Source: Dentipellis sp. KUC8613 (lineage: Eukaryota > Basidiomycota > Agaricomycetes > Russulales > Hericiaceae). Taken from it: a DNA stretch of 64,000 nt. The notes beneath the pieces are model-generated. The model was not told where the DNA came from. It searched no databases and saw nothing but the letters and a program-made list of their open reading frames with translations. How positions within the stretch are numbered: the first letter of the stretch is position 1; the number at the start of each line of letters is the position of its first letter. Shown piece after piece: positions 20,247-31,719 of the stretch. A program made the position numbers and the translations under genes. Location: positions 41,583 through 105,582 of the forward strand of contig NSJX01000073.1 of assembly GCA_002286715.1 (NCBI GenBank), in the 5' to 3' direction.

Positions 20247-21983
20247 GCATGTTGGCCTGCTTCTTCACCAAGACCAACACTTCGTGAACGGCACTGCATA
20301 AGAAGTGAGCAGCCCCAACGAATAATGCAAAAATTAGGCACCATACTCTTGCAGTCTTGAGGTTGGCGCCTCGAGCTCCTCTATGACCTCAGCTCCTGCG
20401 TCAGACATCTCTTTTCTAATAGATATTAGGATATCAGCGCAACGTTTCGTCAGAATCTGACATGTGGAGCGATGCATCTGCGGTGCCGCAGGTGTTCAGT
20501 CGGTACCACACATGATGTGAGATGCAAACATACCTGAAGGTGTTGAACAAGACTCCAGATATCCAGTAATATGCGAGCGACATAACGAAGTCCACCAGGA
20601 AGAGCCGAGTTCAAGGGAGCCGGTTGAGGTGCAACGGCCGGGTCAATATTGTCCTCGAGGTCCGATGTAGCACGTAAGACACTCTGTGGGGTCTAGTTAG
20701 AAGATGCAGATGGTCATAAGGAGTAAACATACCAGTTGTGTTTCGTCGAATTGTTCTAACTCGGACGGCTCCAGAGGAAATGCGGCTCTCGGTGAATCAA
20801 AACCGGTGGATGCTCTTCGGAAAGATAAGCCTGAATTGTTCTCTACAGGCGAGCGGTCTCGAATAGTTGACTGCGCTGGAATGCCTTCCGGTGAAGTCAA
20901 GATGGGAGGTACACCACTGTGCGCATACACTAATGAGAGGGCCGAGGTACTCGGCGAGGAGCTCGACCGTGATTGCGACACATCAGATAATGCCACGGTC
21001 CCCTGTCTGTGAGTGAAAGAGTCCTCTGGGATCACTTCCTGGTCCGGATAAACGTCTGTTGGTGCAGGAGTCGTAGCAGAAGTGGAGAAAGGTTCTCACA
21101 TGGAGACCACATCACTATTGTCCAATTCCACATCCGCAGACCACTCGGAGTTGCCAGTCATAAGGTTATTGATCAACGCCAATTTCTCCTCAGGCGACGC
21201 GGTGGTGGAACCCTGAAATTCGGGGGGAAGATCGTAAGATGCGACCAAAGTGTCGAGGCTATCCATCCATTCGAACCCGAGCGCACTTGTCGTTTCGATC
21301 CACCGCAGCAGGTTCCGGGACATAAATTGCGAAACCTCCAACACCAAAATATCGTTCTGACGGTCGTTTGCTATGCTGAGATGTTGCACAAAGAACTGGC
21401 ATGCGTAGCGCAGGGCGCCGCCGACGGGAAGGCCTTTCTTAGTCGATACGCTACCCTCCTGGAATCGGCCGCTCTGGGGCACCTCGTCATCCAGCCTTCT
21501 ATTCAAGATTTTTGCACATTGAAGAGCGAGTACAAGGTTCCAGTACGATAGGTCAAGATAGAATTGCGGACACCGTTTCTTGTCCGTGAGGTACTCGAGA
21601 AGGGAGGTGTGCACGAGAAAGAAGCTGCCAGAGAGTCCCTCGTGTGTCGAAGTCGTACGCAATAGACACCTTACCGATGAAATGAATTGCATTGCGCCTT
21701 CCATGGGAAAGGGCTGCCGATCCGGGAGGTGCACGTCACTATACGAGTCGTCCCGAAGACCAAGCAGGTCGTTCAAGTCTTCGAGTTTGAACGCGGTTTT
21801 GCCGGCAGCAATACAGCCCATCACATAAAGAAATTCGGAGATGTATGCCGGAGCATGATTCCTAGCTTCGAACGCAGACTGGATGACAGACTCGTATAGA
21901 GTATCGAGCTGGTGGCTTCCGCCATGGGTAACGACCTCGGTGGACAAGACGGCTGGCAGTCTCGAGAGGGGACTCTCCGACAT
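20247..21983 (-). CDS. C-terminal half of a split NLR-like (C2-NACHT) gene
   Basis: Exons 21983-21101 (coding base to 21100), 21006-20733, 20683-20534, 20477-20347 and 20293-20247 join in one frame. The first exon is the region that follows NACHT domains in basidiomycete NLR-like proteins (LDTLYESVIQSAF, VLHTSLLEYLTDKKRC-like motif, LRYACQFFVQHLS). A Ser-rich linker follows. The last exons encode a helical region (GGLRYVARILLDIWSLVQHL, CQILTKRCADILISI, then LQDAVHEVLVLVKKQANM) that resembles the four-helix N-terminal domain of MLKL-like proteins. The gene lacks its start because the 1931-bp element begins at 21984, and lacks its end because the copia LTR begins at 20247. The first exon joins in frame to the plus-strand half at 26450 (see findings). 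A stop (TGA) is read if the first intron is not spliced, so the helical part could be a separate gene. Confidence 0.7.
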
Positions 21984-23914
21984 CAGTAAACCACGTAATC
22001 GTCTGAAGGGCCTGCCACAGGACCTCTCAGGACCTCTCAGGACGTTCAGGGCTTCAGGTGTCAGGACATCGAAAATGTGCTGTCAGGAAACTCCAAAAAA
22101 CAGCTTCAGGATGACAGGGCTGCAGGCTGCAGGCTGCAGACGAAATTTATATGTTCAATTGCTATATTTCACGGACAATATCCTACAATATCATTATCTA
22201 CACTTCTCCTGACGTGCTGGCACTCTCCCAAAACAACAGAAATGTCACGATTGCCGGCGAGCGCGACCGCAGGGACGGGTGGGCCACGCGGTGATCAGGT
22301 TTCGCAGGGCCGGTCGTCAATGTGGATCGGATGTGGATCGAAACAACGGCGCAAACGAAAAATTAAAGCTGAACGAATAAAATGAGCACGTACAGCTATA
22401 GCTATGCTCAGGTTTTCCGTCGCTCCAGCTACATGTTGAGGTGCTCGATCGCGTGACGAACAGGGACAGGACGCGACGTGCTGCGCGGATGTTCAGCTCT
22501 GGAACGAGTCTGAACCCAATCCGGGACGCAAGGAACACGAGGGGGAGAATAATCAGCACGAGCACGGGCACATTGCACGACGTCGAGCAGAACCGTTCCA
22601 GCGCGCAGCACTCGGTGCGCGTAGGAAGGTGGTTCGCGCGCACCACCCATGCAATCGCCCTCCCACCCTCCGCCCCAGCGCCCAGCCGCAAGCCCACCTC
22701 TGTGCTTGATGTTGCTGGACCTCCCGCCTGCGATCCGCCCTCGCAGTTCGTGCATTGCAGAATTTTGATCACCGCATCGTCGAAGGTCCACTCGCTGCCG
22801 ACCAAGGTGAGTGCATCACCTTCTCCCCGACTCGACCTGCGGTATGTATCCGCAGCACGGGCTGTAGGCTTCTTGCGCCGCAAATTACCCTTGATCGTGC
22901 GAGCCTTGCGGTTCTCCTGGAGCAATAGATAGTGCAATGTCACTTTCAATATGAAGATGTAGCATGATAGTTACATACCTGGTACCACCCTTGCTCGCTC
23001 CTGGATTGTTGCTCAATTGACTGAAGGGTGTGCTCGACGTATGGACGAGGAAATTGAAGGGCAGAACGACTTCGACGCGGTGCCGAGTCGCTGACTACAT
23101 TTGCTAGCCAATGGGACGCCGAGTTGGTTCTGTACAGCCGTCGTCAGCCACAAAGATTCTGGATTACGTCACGCACCTCGGTTTTGCTCGCCAGTACAAC
23201 AACTTCAAATCCTCGACATACTGTACTCACATTGAGACTGCTTCTTGAGCTTCAAGCTTCTCGCTTGGAGCACCGGATATCCTGCAGCCGGCCATTGTAG
23301 GTATCCGTTTGATATTAACCGCTTTCTCCATTAGCAGGCCATCAATTCGTGCCGTTGTGCGTACATGTAAGTTTTCGAGTTGCCAGTGTGCCACGCTTAC
23401 TCCTGCTCTTCCCGCTCAAGTCTTTCGGCAGCCGCTGCGCTGCGAACTTGACTGATACACGGTTCACTGACGAGTCTCACATATTGCGTATGCCTACGAG
23501 CACGGGCACGTATACATATCAGCATATGTGGTATTTGCTATGTGCGCCTGCTGGCGGCTACCGCCTCCCACGGACGCGAAGACAAGCAGGTCGTTCGGTG
23601 TGATGGCACTACGGTCTCTCTCGGAAGGGATCTGCAGTAGGAGCAGGGAGCGCAGCAGGGGTAATGGTGCACCTAGAAAGAAAGCGCATGGGATGCCCTC
23701 GCGCATTTGCGTGCGATACAACAGGTACCGTCATTCGTCGATAGAGCTGAGATCATATTATTATTTACATAGTACTCGGCTCGTTTTTGTAACTACTTCA
23801 GATTCAGAAAATCATAATTCTTTGAAGCCAGTCGATCTGAGACCTGCAGGTCCTGACAGTCCTGAAGGGGTCCTTCAGGACCGTCAGGACCTTCAGGGAC
23901 TGCCACTTTTACTG
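21984..23914 (-). mobile_element. 1931-bp inverted-repeat partner element, left copy
   Basis: Ends CAGTAAA..TTTACTG with AT on both sides. Subterminal regions are packed with CCTGA/TCAGG motifs (for example CCTGAAGGTCCTGACGGTCC). The same 1931 bases occur in reverse at 26451-28381. No transposase is recognised. The strand given follows the ORF it carries. Confidence 0.8.
22317..23295 (-). CDS. ORF carried by the 1931-bp element, left copy
   Basis: Mirror image of the gene at 27070-28048; see that entry for exons and features. The predicted proteins are identical where I compared them, including the 210-codon open stretch of the last exon. Confidence 0.5.
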
Positions 23915-24160
23915 ATGTGTTGACCTTGACTTCGCGTTGGATCGCACGAGAATGGAGGATAGGTGCGCCTCTACTATCATATCGATATTCATCCAGCTGG
24001 CTGATGCATCTGACTCGTATGCTGTGTTGTTCTTCAGCCTGATAGCCATCAACCTCAGGAGTGAGTAGTACATCACTCATTCAACTGCTCAAATCTCACG
24101 ACCCTCATGCTCTGCACGTCTGTATTCTGACTCCACCTGCATGAATCCTTGGTTCTCTAG
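23915..24160. other. Unresolved 5' region of the NLR gene
   Basis: A segment between the left element copy and the first clear C2 exon. It has an open frame with an ATG at about 23951, but I could not splice it convincingly to the exon at 24161. Confidence 0.35.
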
Positions 24161-26450
24161 TCATCCGAGCCCGCAATCTGCCCTCATCGCAGATATGGAA
24201 CTCCGCCATACAGGTGTTCGTCTTGGTGACGCCCGGGGGAGGCAAGCAGATGTTCCGTACCGAGATCATGAGCGGTTCCAATCCAGAGTGGAACGAACTC
24301 TTTGTTGTCAGGTACATTTTTTTCTACTAATAGCTCATTGTGACGGCTTGGCTGATTGTGCCCTTCTCGTAGACTTTCGACTTCGTCACCCATAATCCGA
24401 CTTCAGGTGTTTCATACTTCTGAATCTGCGGGGATGATTCTGCTCGGTCAAGCCGACGTTTCTGTGGGCGTGCTGCTGCAGGAAGAGCTTTCGGGTATGC
24501 AATGCGCTCGGCTACTTCAATGTTATGCGACTGATATTCGTGTCACAAATTTTGGGACCTTTTTGCAGAGGTTCAGTGTATATTGACAAAACCAGGTCTC
24601 AAGATCCGGCAGAATCGTGGTGTGCTGTTTGTCTCCGGAGAACTGCACATTGAAGACAACCAGACCCGGATACCCCCAGAATCGGGTGTCATATCCTCTC
24701 CACTCTCGGAAACAACTCCGAATCGAACGGGTCCTGCTTTGTTACAGTCCGCCGAGTACAGGCTTAGGCAGGACACTGGGTCATTCGCGTTGCAGGCAGT
24801 GCTTCACCAAGCTGAAGTCGGAGTGAGCACACTTTCGGCGCCTTCATTTCTCAGAACGGCTGGTTCGGCAAACGGTACAAACGGCGTCGAAGGCGCCGCG
24901 AACAGCGATGTGTTGCAGGCTACGGGCAACGTGCTGTCTAGTGTTTTGGGTAACGTCGTGCGTCTAGGCGATGCCTTCGCGGAGGTGTGTCGCTTCTTAT
25001 CCATTTCTTCGTTTAAATAATGATATGCCGTGATGTTTCATCACAGGTTCATCCTTATGCCAAGCTTGCATGGACCGTTCTCAGCAGCGGCTACAAGGTA
25101 AGATTAAAAAATTTCCAGCTTGTTCTAATACTGACTGTGGTCGTCATCATGTATAGATACTCAAGGCGCAACTTGATCACGATGACCGCGTTCGAGACCT
25201 GTGGCGCATAGTGCAGGATGTTGTTCAATACTTTGACGATTCCAAAGACCAGCCTGCACGGGCGAACTACCTGCAACAAGTCATGGTGGACGTGATGAAA
25301 CAGATATACGAGTGCTGCGGGCTGCTTCAGAGGTATACGGAACACGGGTTTACAGGTGAGTGGGATGTCTCACGGTATTGGAAGTATGCTCATTTACCTC
25401 AGGAAGGACTGTTCAGAACATGCTTAACACCCAGAACGATGATGCGGTGCAGGCTATGACCGAGTCATTCCGGACGTTGAAGGGCCAGCTTGTTGGGGGC
25501 GTCAGCCTGGACAGCTGGAAATACATCCGAGCTCTCAACAACGACATTGGCGAGATGAGGGACGCCTGTACGTGTGATATTCGCTATTCGAGTCTCCGAT
25601 TGCAGCTCACTTGACACCCGGTTCCGGATACTGCAGTTTACGAGATGTGGCTACACACGCTGATCGAAGGCCAAGTGAACGCAGTCGAGTGCGACACGCG
25701 CCGTCGCTGTCTCTTCGGCACACGCACAAAACTCATCGACGACATCACCTCGTGGATCCACGACCCGGACGCGTCGCGCGGAGGCGTGCTCTGGCTCTCG
25801 GGTCCTGTCGGCACGGGCAAGTCGAGTGTCGCAAACACCATCGCGTGGCTCCTGAAAGGCCTGGGCCGACTCGGTGCAAGCTTCCGGTTCAACAAGCAGG
25901 TCGATCCGTCTGCGGTATTTCGACAGATCGCATATCAGCTGGCCCGCATCAACAATGCAGCGAGGGACGCGATCCTCTCAGTGCTGAAACAGAAAGGCGA
26001 CATCGCGTCTGCAGCGCTGGCAGATCAGGCTATGAGCGTCGTGGTGCAGCCGCTGCGGGCGGTGGATCTAGTTGGCCCCGTGGTGATCGTCATCGACGCC
26101 CTAGATGAGATCAACCATGCCGATGCGCGTGTCCGAGACGACATCCTGGAATTCTTCTCACATCAAGACTTCGTCCTGCCTAATTTTATGAAGATACTCA
26201 TCACTAGCCGGGACGATCCTCGGGTGCGCCAGCACTTGCAGCCCAGCCGCAGATGCGAAGTGCTGAACATCGACGACTATGAGGACACGCCCGGCGACAT
26301 CCTTCTGTTCATCCAGCACCGTCTGCGAGAGACCCAGGTGCTCGCACAGCTTGCGGAGGAATGGCCCCCGGCGGGCGCAGATCGAGAGCTAGCAGAGCGC
26401 GCAGGGCGACAATTCCAATGGGCATACATAACGTGTCAGTTCATCTCCAT
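24161..26450 (+). CDS. C2-NACHT half of a split NLR-like gene
   Basis: Exons: 24161-24311, 24373-24494, 24569-24984, 25047-25097, 25157-25355, 25403-25567 and 25637-26450. The first two encode a C2-like domain (IRARNLPSSQIWN, then SGSNPEWNELFVV). A helical linker follows. The last exon has a NACHT NTPase: CLFGTRTKLIDDITSWI, Walker A GPVGTGKSS, Walker B VVIVIDALDE, and ITSRDDPRVRQHL as sensor-like motif. Such STAND proteins act in fungal self/non-self recognition and programmed cell death. The frame runs to 26450, where the right copy of the 1931-bp element begins; beyond it the frame soon stops. The start exon is not resolved. The other half of the gene lies on minus at 20247-21983. Confidence 0.85.
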
Positions 26451-28381
26451 CAGTAAAAGTGGCAGTCCCTGAAGGTCCTGACGGTCCTGAAGGACCCCTT
26501 CAGGACTGTCAGGACCTGCAGGTCTCAGATCGACTGGCTTCAAAGAATTATGATTTTCTGAATCTGAAGTAGTTACAAAAACGAGCCGAGTACTATGTAA
26601 ATAATAATATGATCTCAGCTCTATCGACGAATGACGGTACCTGTTGTATCGCACGCAAATGCGCGAGGGCATCCCATGCGCTTTCTTTCTAGGTGCACCA
26701 TTACCCCTGCTGCGCTCCCTGCTCCTACTGCAGATCCCTTCCGAGAGAGACCGTAGTGCCATCACACCGAACGACCTGCTTGTCTTCGCGTCCGTGGGAG
26801 GCGGTAGCCGCCAGCAGGCGCACATAGCAAATACCACATATGCTGATATGTATACGTGCCCGTGCTCGTAGGCATACGCAATATGTGAGACTCGTCAGTG
26901 AACCGTGTATCAGTCAAGTTCGCAGCGCAGCGGCTGCCGAAAGACTTGAGCGGGAAGAGCAGGAGTAAGCGTGGCACACTGGCAACTCGAAAACTTACAT
27001 GTACGCACAACGGCACGAATTGATGGCCTGCTAATGGAGAAAGCGGTTAATATCAAACGGATACCTACAATGGCCGGCTGCAGGATATCCGGTGCTCCAA
27101 GCGAGAAGCTTGAAGCTCAAGAAGCAGTCTCAATGTGAGTACAGTATGTCGAGGATTTGAAGTTGTTGTACTGGCGAGCAAAACCGAGGTGCGTGACGTA
27201 ATCCAGAATCTTTGTGGCTGACGACGGCTGTACAGAACCAACTCGGCGTCCCATTGGCTAGCAAATGTAGTCAGCGACTCGGCACCGCGTCGAAGTCGTT
27301 CTGCCCTTCAATTTCCTCGTCCATACGTCGAGCACACCCTTCAGTCAATTGAGCAACAATCCAGGAGCGAGCAAGGGTGGTACCAGGTATGTAACTATCA
27401 TGCTACATCTTCATATTGAAAGTGACATTGCACTATCTATTGCTCCAGGAGAACCGCAAGGCTCGCACGATCAAGGGTAATTTGCGGCGCAAGAAGCCTA
27501 CAGCCCGTGCTGCGGATACATACCGCAGGTCGAGTCGGGGAGAAGGTGATGCACTCACCTTGGTCGGCAGCGAGTGGACCTTCGACGATGCGGTGATCAA
27601 AATTCTGCAATGCACGAACTGCGAGGGCGGATCGCAGGCGGGAGGTCCAGCAACATCAAGCACAGAGGTGGGCTTGCGGCTGGGCGCTGGGGCGGAGGGT
27701 GGGAGGGCGATTGCATGGGTGGTGCGCGCGAACCACCTTCCTACGCGCACCGAGTGCTGCGCGCTGGAACGGTTCTGCTCGACGTCGTGCAATGTGCCCG
27801 TGCTCGTGCTGATTATTCTCCCCCTCGTGTTCCTTGCGTCCCGGATTGGGTTCAGACTCGTTCCAGAGCTGAACATCCGCGCAGCACGTCGCGTCCTGTC
27901 CCTGTTCGTCACGCGATCGAGCACCTCAACATGTAGCTGGAGCGACGGAAAACCTGAGCATAGCTATAGCTGTACGTGCTCATTTTATTCGTTCAGCTTT
28001 AATTTTTCGTTTGCGCCGTTGTTTCGATCCACATCCGATCCACATTGACGACCGGCCCTGCGAAACCTGATCACCGCGTGGCCCACCCGTCCCTGCGGTC
28101 GCGCTCGCCGGCAATCGTGACATTTCTGTTGTTTTGGGAGAGTGCCAGCACGTCAGGAGAAGTGTAGATAATGATATTGTAGGATATTGTCCGTGAAATA
28201 TAGCAATTGAACATATAAATTTCGTCTGCAGCCTGCAGCCTGCAGCCCTGTCATCCTGAAGCTGTTTTTTGGAGTTTCCTGACAGCACATTTTCGATGTC
28301 CTGACACCTGAAGCCCTGAACGTCCTGAGAGGTCCTGAGAGGTCCTGTGGCAGGCCCTTCAGACGATTACGTGGTTTACTG
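26451..28381 (+). mobile_element. 1931-bp inverted-repeat partner element, right copy
   Basis: Exact length match to the left copy, in opposite orientation, starting CAGTAAAAGTGGCAG and ending GTGGTTTACTG, with AT on both sides. All four outer junctions read CATCAGTAAA when oriented outward-in, so either AT is a 2-bp target duplication or the terminal repeat is longer. The spacer between copies is 2536 bp. Confidence 0.8.
27070..28048 (+). CDS. ORF carried by the 1931-bp element, three exons, unknown function
   Basis: Exons 27070-27134, 27236-27386 and 27449-28048 splice in frame (GTGAGT..TACAG and GTATGT..CCAG introns) to about 271 aa. The product begins MAGCRISGAPSEKLEAQEA, then has a basic segment (ENRKARTIKGNLRRKKPTA), a Cys cluster (CTNCEGG and CCALERFCSTSC) and one strong membrane helix (VPVLVLIILPLVFLASRIGF), followed by another basic stretch. 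It does not resemble a transposase I know. An intron inside the last exon is possible. The fact that it splices cleanly argues that it is a gene picked up or native to the element. Confidence 0.5.
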
Positions 28382-29196
28382 ATGGAGTGAATGCCTCGAG
28401 TTCCTATAGAGCATAGCCAGTGTTTATAGATCGAAGCTGATAGCAACTCACCGGCACCAGTCAGACCATATCATGGGTCTGTCTTTCCATTCCTGTGCAT
28501 ACAGTACACTACCTGCGACTGACCTCTGTGCGATCGGCAATCGCGCCTTTGTTTCGAGCAGGTTCTGGGTCGCTGTATGCTCGCGACGTGCTGCTTACCG
28601 CTCACTATCTATACACGACGTGGATGGAGCGGTTCGAGATGATCCAAAGTGTATGCAGTATTCGACTATGTAGAGCGGCGCGGTGAATGGCATTACGAAC
28701 AGCAACGCCGGTGTGTGAGTCAATTCAGTCGAAGTAAGCTACTGGAAGGCCAGGAACCGGGAACTCGCCGCGCGGTGGAGGGTAGAACTTGGGCCGGATG
28801 TCCAGACAAGCGGCGTACGTCATCTATCCACGTCATGTCTGCTCTCGCCTCTTCCTCGACTTTCGTTTCCTCCCTCACCGGCACCGATGTGCAGACGACC
28901 TTGGAGATCCATTGCTTTCACTCTCAGATCTATGAATGTCTGTTCCTCGTCTCTTGGTTCTCATCTGCTTCCATAGGATGTTCAGGGCGAGGATCCGCGT
29001 CCGCATCGCGTTTGACAGGCCGATTGGAGCGAGTGGTGTAGATTGCGGCCTGTTCGGGGAGAGCATCGCCGCGTAGGCAGGCAAAGGTACGTCCGTTAGC
29101 TTTCTTTCGACTGCATTTCGTGGTGTGTGGAGAGGGGCAAGGGCCACACGGATTCCTTTCTGACTGCGGGGAGACGGAGTTGGAACAACTAGCGGA
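28382..29196. other. Intergenic or 5' sequence of the NLR gene; no gene recognised
   Basis: Under the inversion model this was once the upstream flank of the C2-NACHT gene. On minus, a GTGAGT..CTATAG pair ends just beside the element, so an upstream exon may lie here. A plus-strand ATG at 28834 opens a 69-codon ORF I cannot place. Confidence 0.35.
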
Positions 29197-30431
29197 ATGT
29201 CGTCATGGTGCACGTCCCTTATCATGTCGCGCGTCCGTGCCTCTTGTATTCCATTCATGCCTGCCGCCGCCGCTTCCATTCACGCCGTTGCATGGTTCGC
29301 GTTCGTGTACAAGCTCCTGTGGACTTTGCTATGCCTCGTGCTCTCGCTGCTGCTCCGCTGGCCCGTCGCCGGACACACCCTCCAAATCGCCCAAATCACG
29401 CTTTTCCCACTGACCGTCGCCGACGTGCACCTGCGCCTGCCCGCCTCGCGCCACACCCTCTCGTCCAACACAACTCTGCACTTCGCCCTACTCTCGCTCA
29501 GCTGGTCCCTCCCCAGCCCCTCCTCCCCCACGCTCCTCACCACAAACCTGCACCACGCGCTCCTCACCACGCCCCTCTGCTCCGTCTCCACCGCCCTCCT
29601 CACCGCCCGCCTGCGCATCCTCCCCGTCGCCTGGTCCGCGAGCGCCGGGCCCCCGCTCCATGCGACGCTGCATGATTTCCGCCTGCGCGTGTTCCGCAGC
29701 GCCGCGACGCCGCGCGCGGTGCAGCGCCTGCGCGACGCGGTCGTGGGCACGGTGCTCTTTGGCGAGTGTCTCCGCCTCGATGGGTTCAAGACGACTGTGC
29801 GCTTCGGCCCGTCGTTCGTGTATAGCCCTGCGCCGATTCCACTTGGGCCTGCTGCTATCCAGGACAAAAACGAAAAGAAAAACAAGGACGAGGAGGAAGA
29901 GGACCTGCTCGTCACCGCGCGCGCCGAGACGCTGCACATGCACGACGGCAAGGGCCGCGTATATGCGTTCGACGAGGTCACCGCGTGCATGCGCCGCACC
30001 TGGGGCGCGGGCGGACGCGGGCCGAGCGAGGACCGCGGGACGTACGAGATGGAGGCGCAGGGCGCGCGCTGGATGCGTCTCCCGCCGTTCGTGCTGCCCG
30101 TGCGGCCGACGCGGATGCAGGTCGTGTGCGTCCGTCTCACTTCCTCGCAGTAATACAGTATCCCCTTCCGAGTCAGCTTCTCTCCTTCCGGATGTTGCTG
30201 ATGATACTATTTTTTTGGTGCAGACTCGGCGCCTGGCTCGTCGCACCCGCATATCTGATTTACACCCTCCTCGCCGACCCCCTCCGTCTCGTCGACCTTG
30301 TCGTCCCCGCCGCACATATCCGCTTCGACGCATTTCGCATGCGCGATGCTGCGCTCGTCCAGCGTGGGTTTGAGGTGCTGGCGAGGGCGTTCGTGGGCGG
30401 GCACGGGTGCGGTGCGGGTGCGGGTGGGTGA
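29197..30431 (+). CDS. Membrane protein with two hydrophobic ends, unknown function
   Basis: Exon 1 29197-30149 and exon 2 30224-30431, joined across a 74-nt intron (GTAATA..GTGCAG) in frame, give about 386 aa. A strong membrane segment lies near the N-terminus (FAFVYKLLWTLLCLVLSLLLRW). The middle is soluble, with a Lys/Glu-rich insert (DKNEKKNKDEEEE). The second exon adds LGAWLVAPAYLIYTLLADPLRLVDLVV, a second possible membrane-associated segment. In-frame ATGs at 29197, 29224 and 29257 are all possible starts. Not recognised as a named family. Confidence 0.65.
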
Positions 30432-31500
30432 TGAGGACGAGGACGAGGACGAGGACGGGGATTTAGGATAGGGAGCTCGAGGGGAAGGTGATGGTGTGGT
30501 ATGTGATTTCGGTTGTCATATCTTCATTGTATCTCGTTTTTTTTTTTTGTTTCTACTAGGACGTGGACATACTGGCAGATACATGTACACAGACCGCATA
30601 TGTATAATAGCACATATTGCCCCCCGCACGCCCGCTCGACCCACGGCTCTTCGCTTCATCGCTTCGAAATTCATCGCGCCCCGGCGCTCGGTAGCACCAA
30701 CACCAACATCCCCGGTTCCCGCTTTTCTCTCTTGGACTCTGGCTCTCTCAACAAGATCGCATTTCGTATGTACATACACATATAGTACTTGTCTCTCCTC
30801 TTCTCTTCTCCGCTACCTCAACAGCATTCTCATTCTCTGTAAGCACTCGTACTCGTACTGAGCATTAAACGTTAAACCCAAAGCCAAGGCAGCAGTCACG
30901 CGATCAATCAGGCCTCGCTCTCCCATGCGTGCATGCGTCATGCGTCTCCTGCAGGGCGGACCTGTATTCTGATTTAGCGCGCGAGGGTGCGGGTGCGTCC
31001 CGGTATCATACAAAATAGATATACATACATACATACATACATATATAGCACCAGCTGCAGCAGGACAAGTCGCAAGTACGTACTTCCCGCGATGGATGGA
31101 TGGGCTCCAGCTGGCCTTTGGAGTAGTACTAGTACTACTACCCGTCCGCCATCCAAAAGTCCAGGTGCGAGAATTCGAACTCGAACTCGAACTCGAACGC
31201 GACTTTGACCTTTTTTTTTTTTCTTTCTTTTCTTCGGATCATGCCACGGCACCACACATCATCTCCTGGCACTGGTGTTTCATCACCGTACGTGCGCGTG
31301 ACCTCTGCCGTGGGTTTATTACAGCCCCTTCGGACCCGGTCAGTACTAGTACTAGTACTGGCACATTGCACATTCAAGGCGCAGCGGAGAGCACACGTGC
31401 AGACTCTCCGCGGGTCCTAGTGTGACGCGAATTTGGAAATTTGGAGGAAGGAGGGCAGGCTGCGGACCTCGAGTCTCGAGTCTCGAGTCTCGGATTCGCA
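30432..31500. repeat. Cluster of microsatellites 3' of the membrane protein gene
   Basis: At least five different short tandem repeats lie within 1.1 kb: GACGAG units near 30436-30460, ATAC near 31020-31042, GAACTC near 31175-31198, AGTACT near 31340-31360 and GAGTCTC near 31466-31493. No gene is supported here. Confidence 0.7.
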
Positions 31501-31719
31501 CCGCCCGCCCGCTTGCTGTCCGAGCCTGCGTCTGCCTCGCACACGCTGCGACTCGGATGTGCCGTTAAATAACGTTGCGTGCGGTCCCTCGGGGGTACTT
31601 ACTACTATCCGACGTCCGAGTCGACGGTCTTCAGCGCAATGCAACTCCTCGGACTCCTCGGACATGTCAATGTGGCTAGCGCTATTTAAATTTTACACAT
31701 ACATAAATCACCGCACTTA

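Noticed and set aside
22441..22932. 163-codon ORF on plus in the left element copy (and its mirror)
   Set aside because: Shadow of the spliced ORF on the opposite strand, which has better splice and composition support.
21984..28381. Inverted repeat as one large foldback transposon
   Set aside because: The middle segment is host NLR gene sequence whose missing half lies outside, so two separate insertions plus inversion explain it better. An assembly artefact remains possible.
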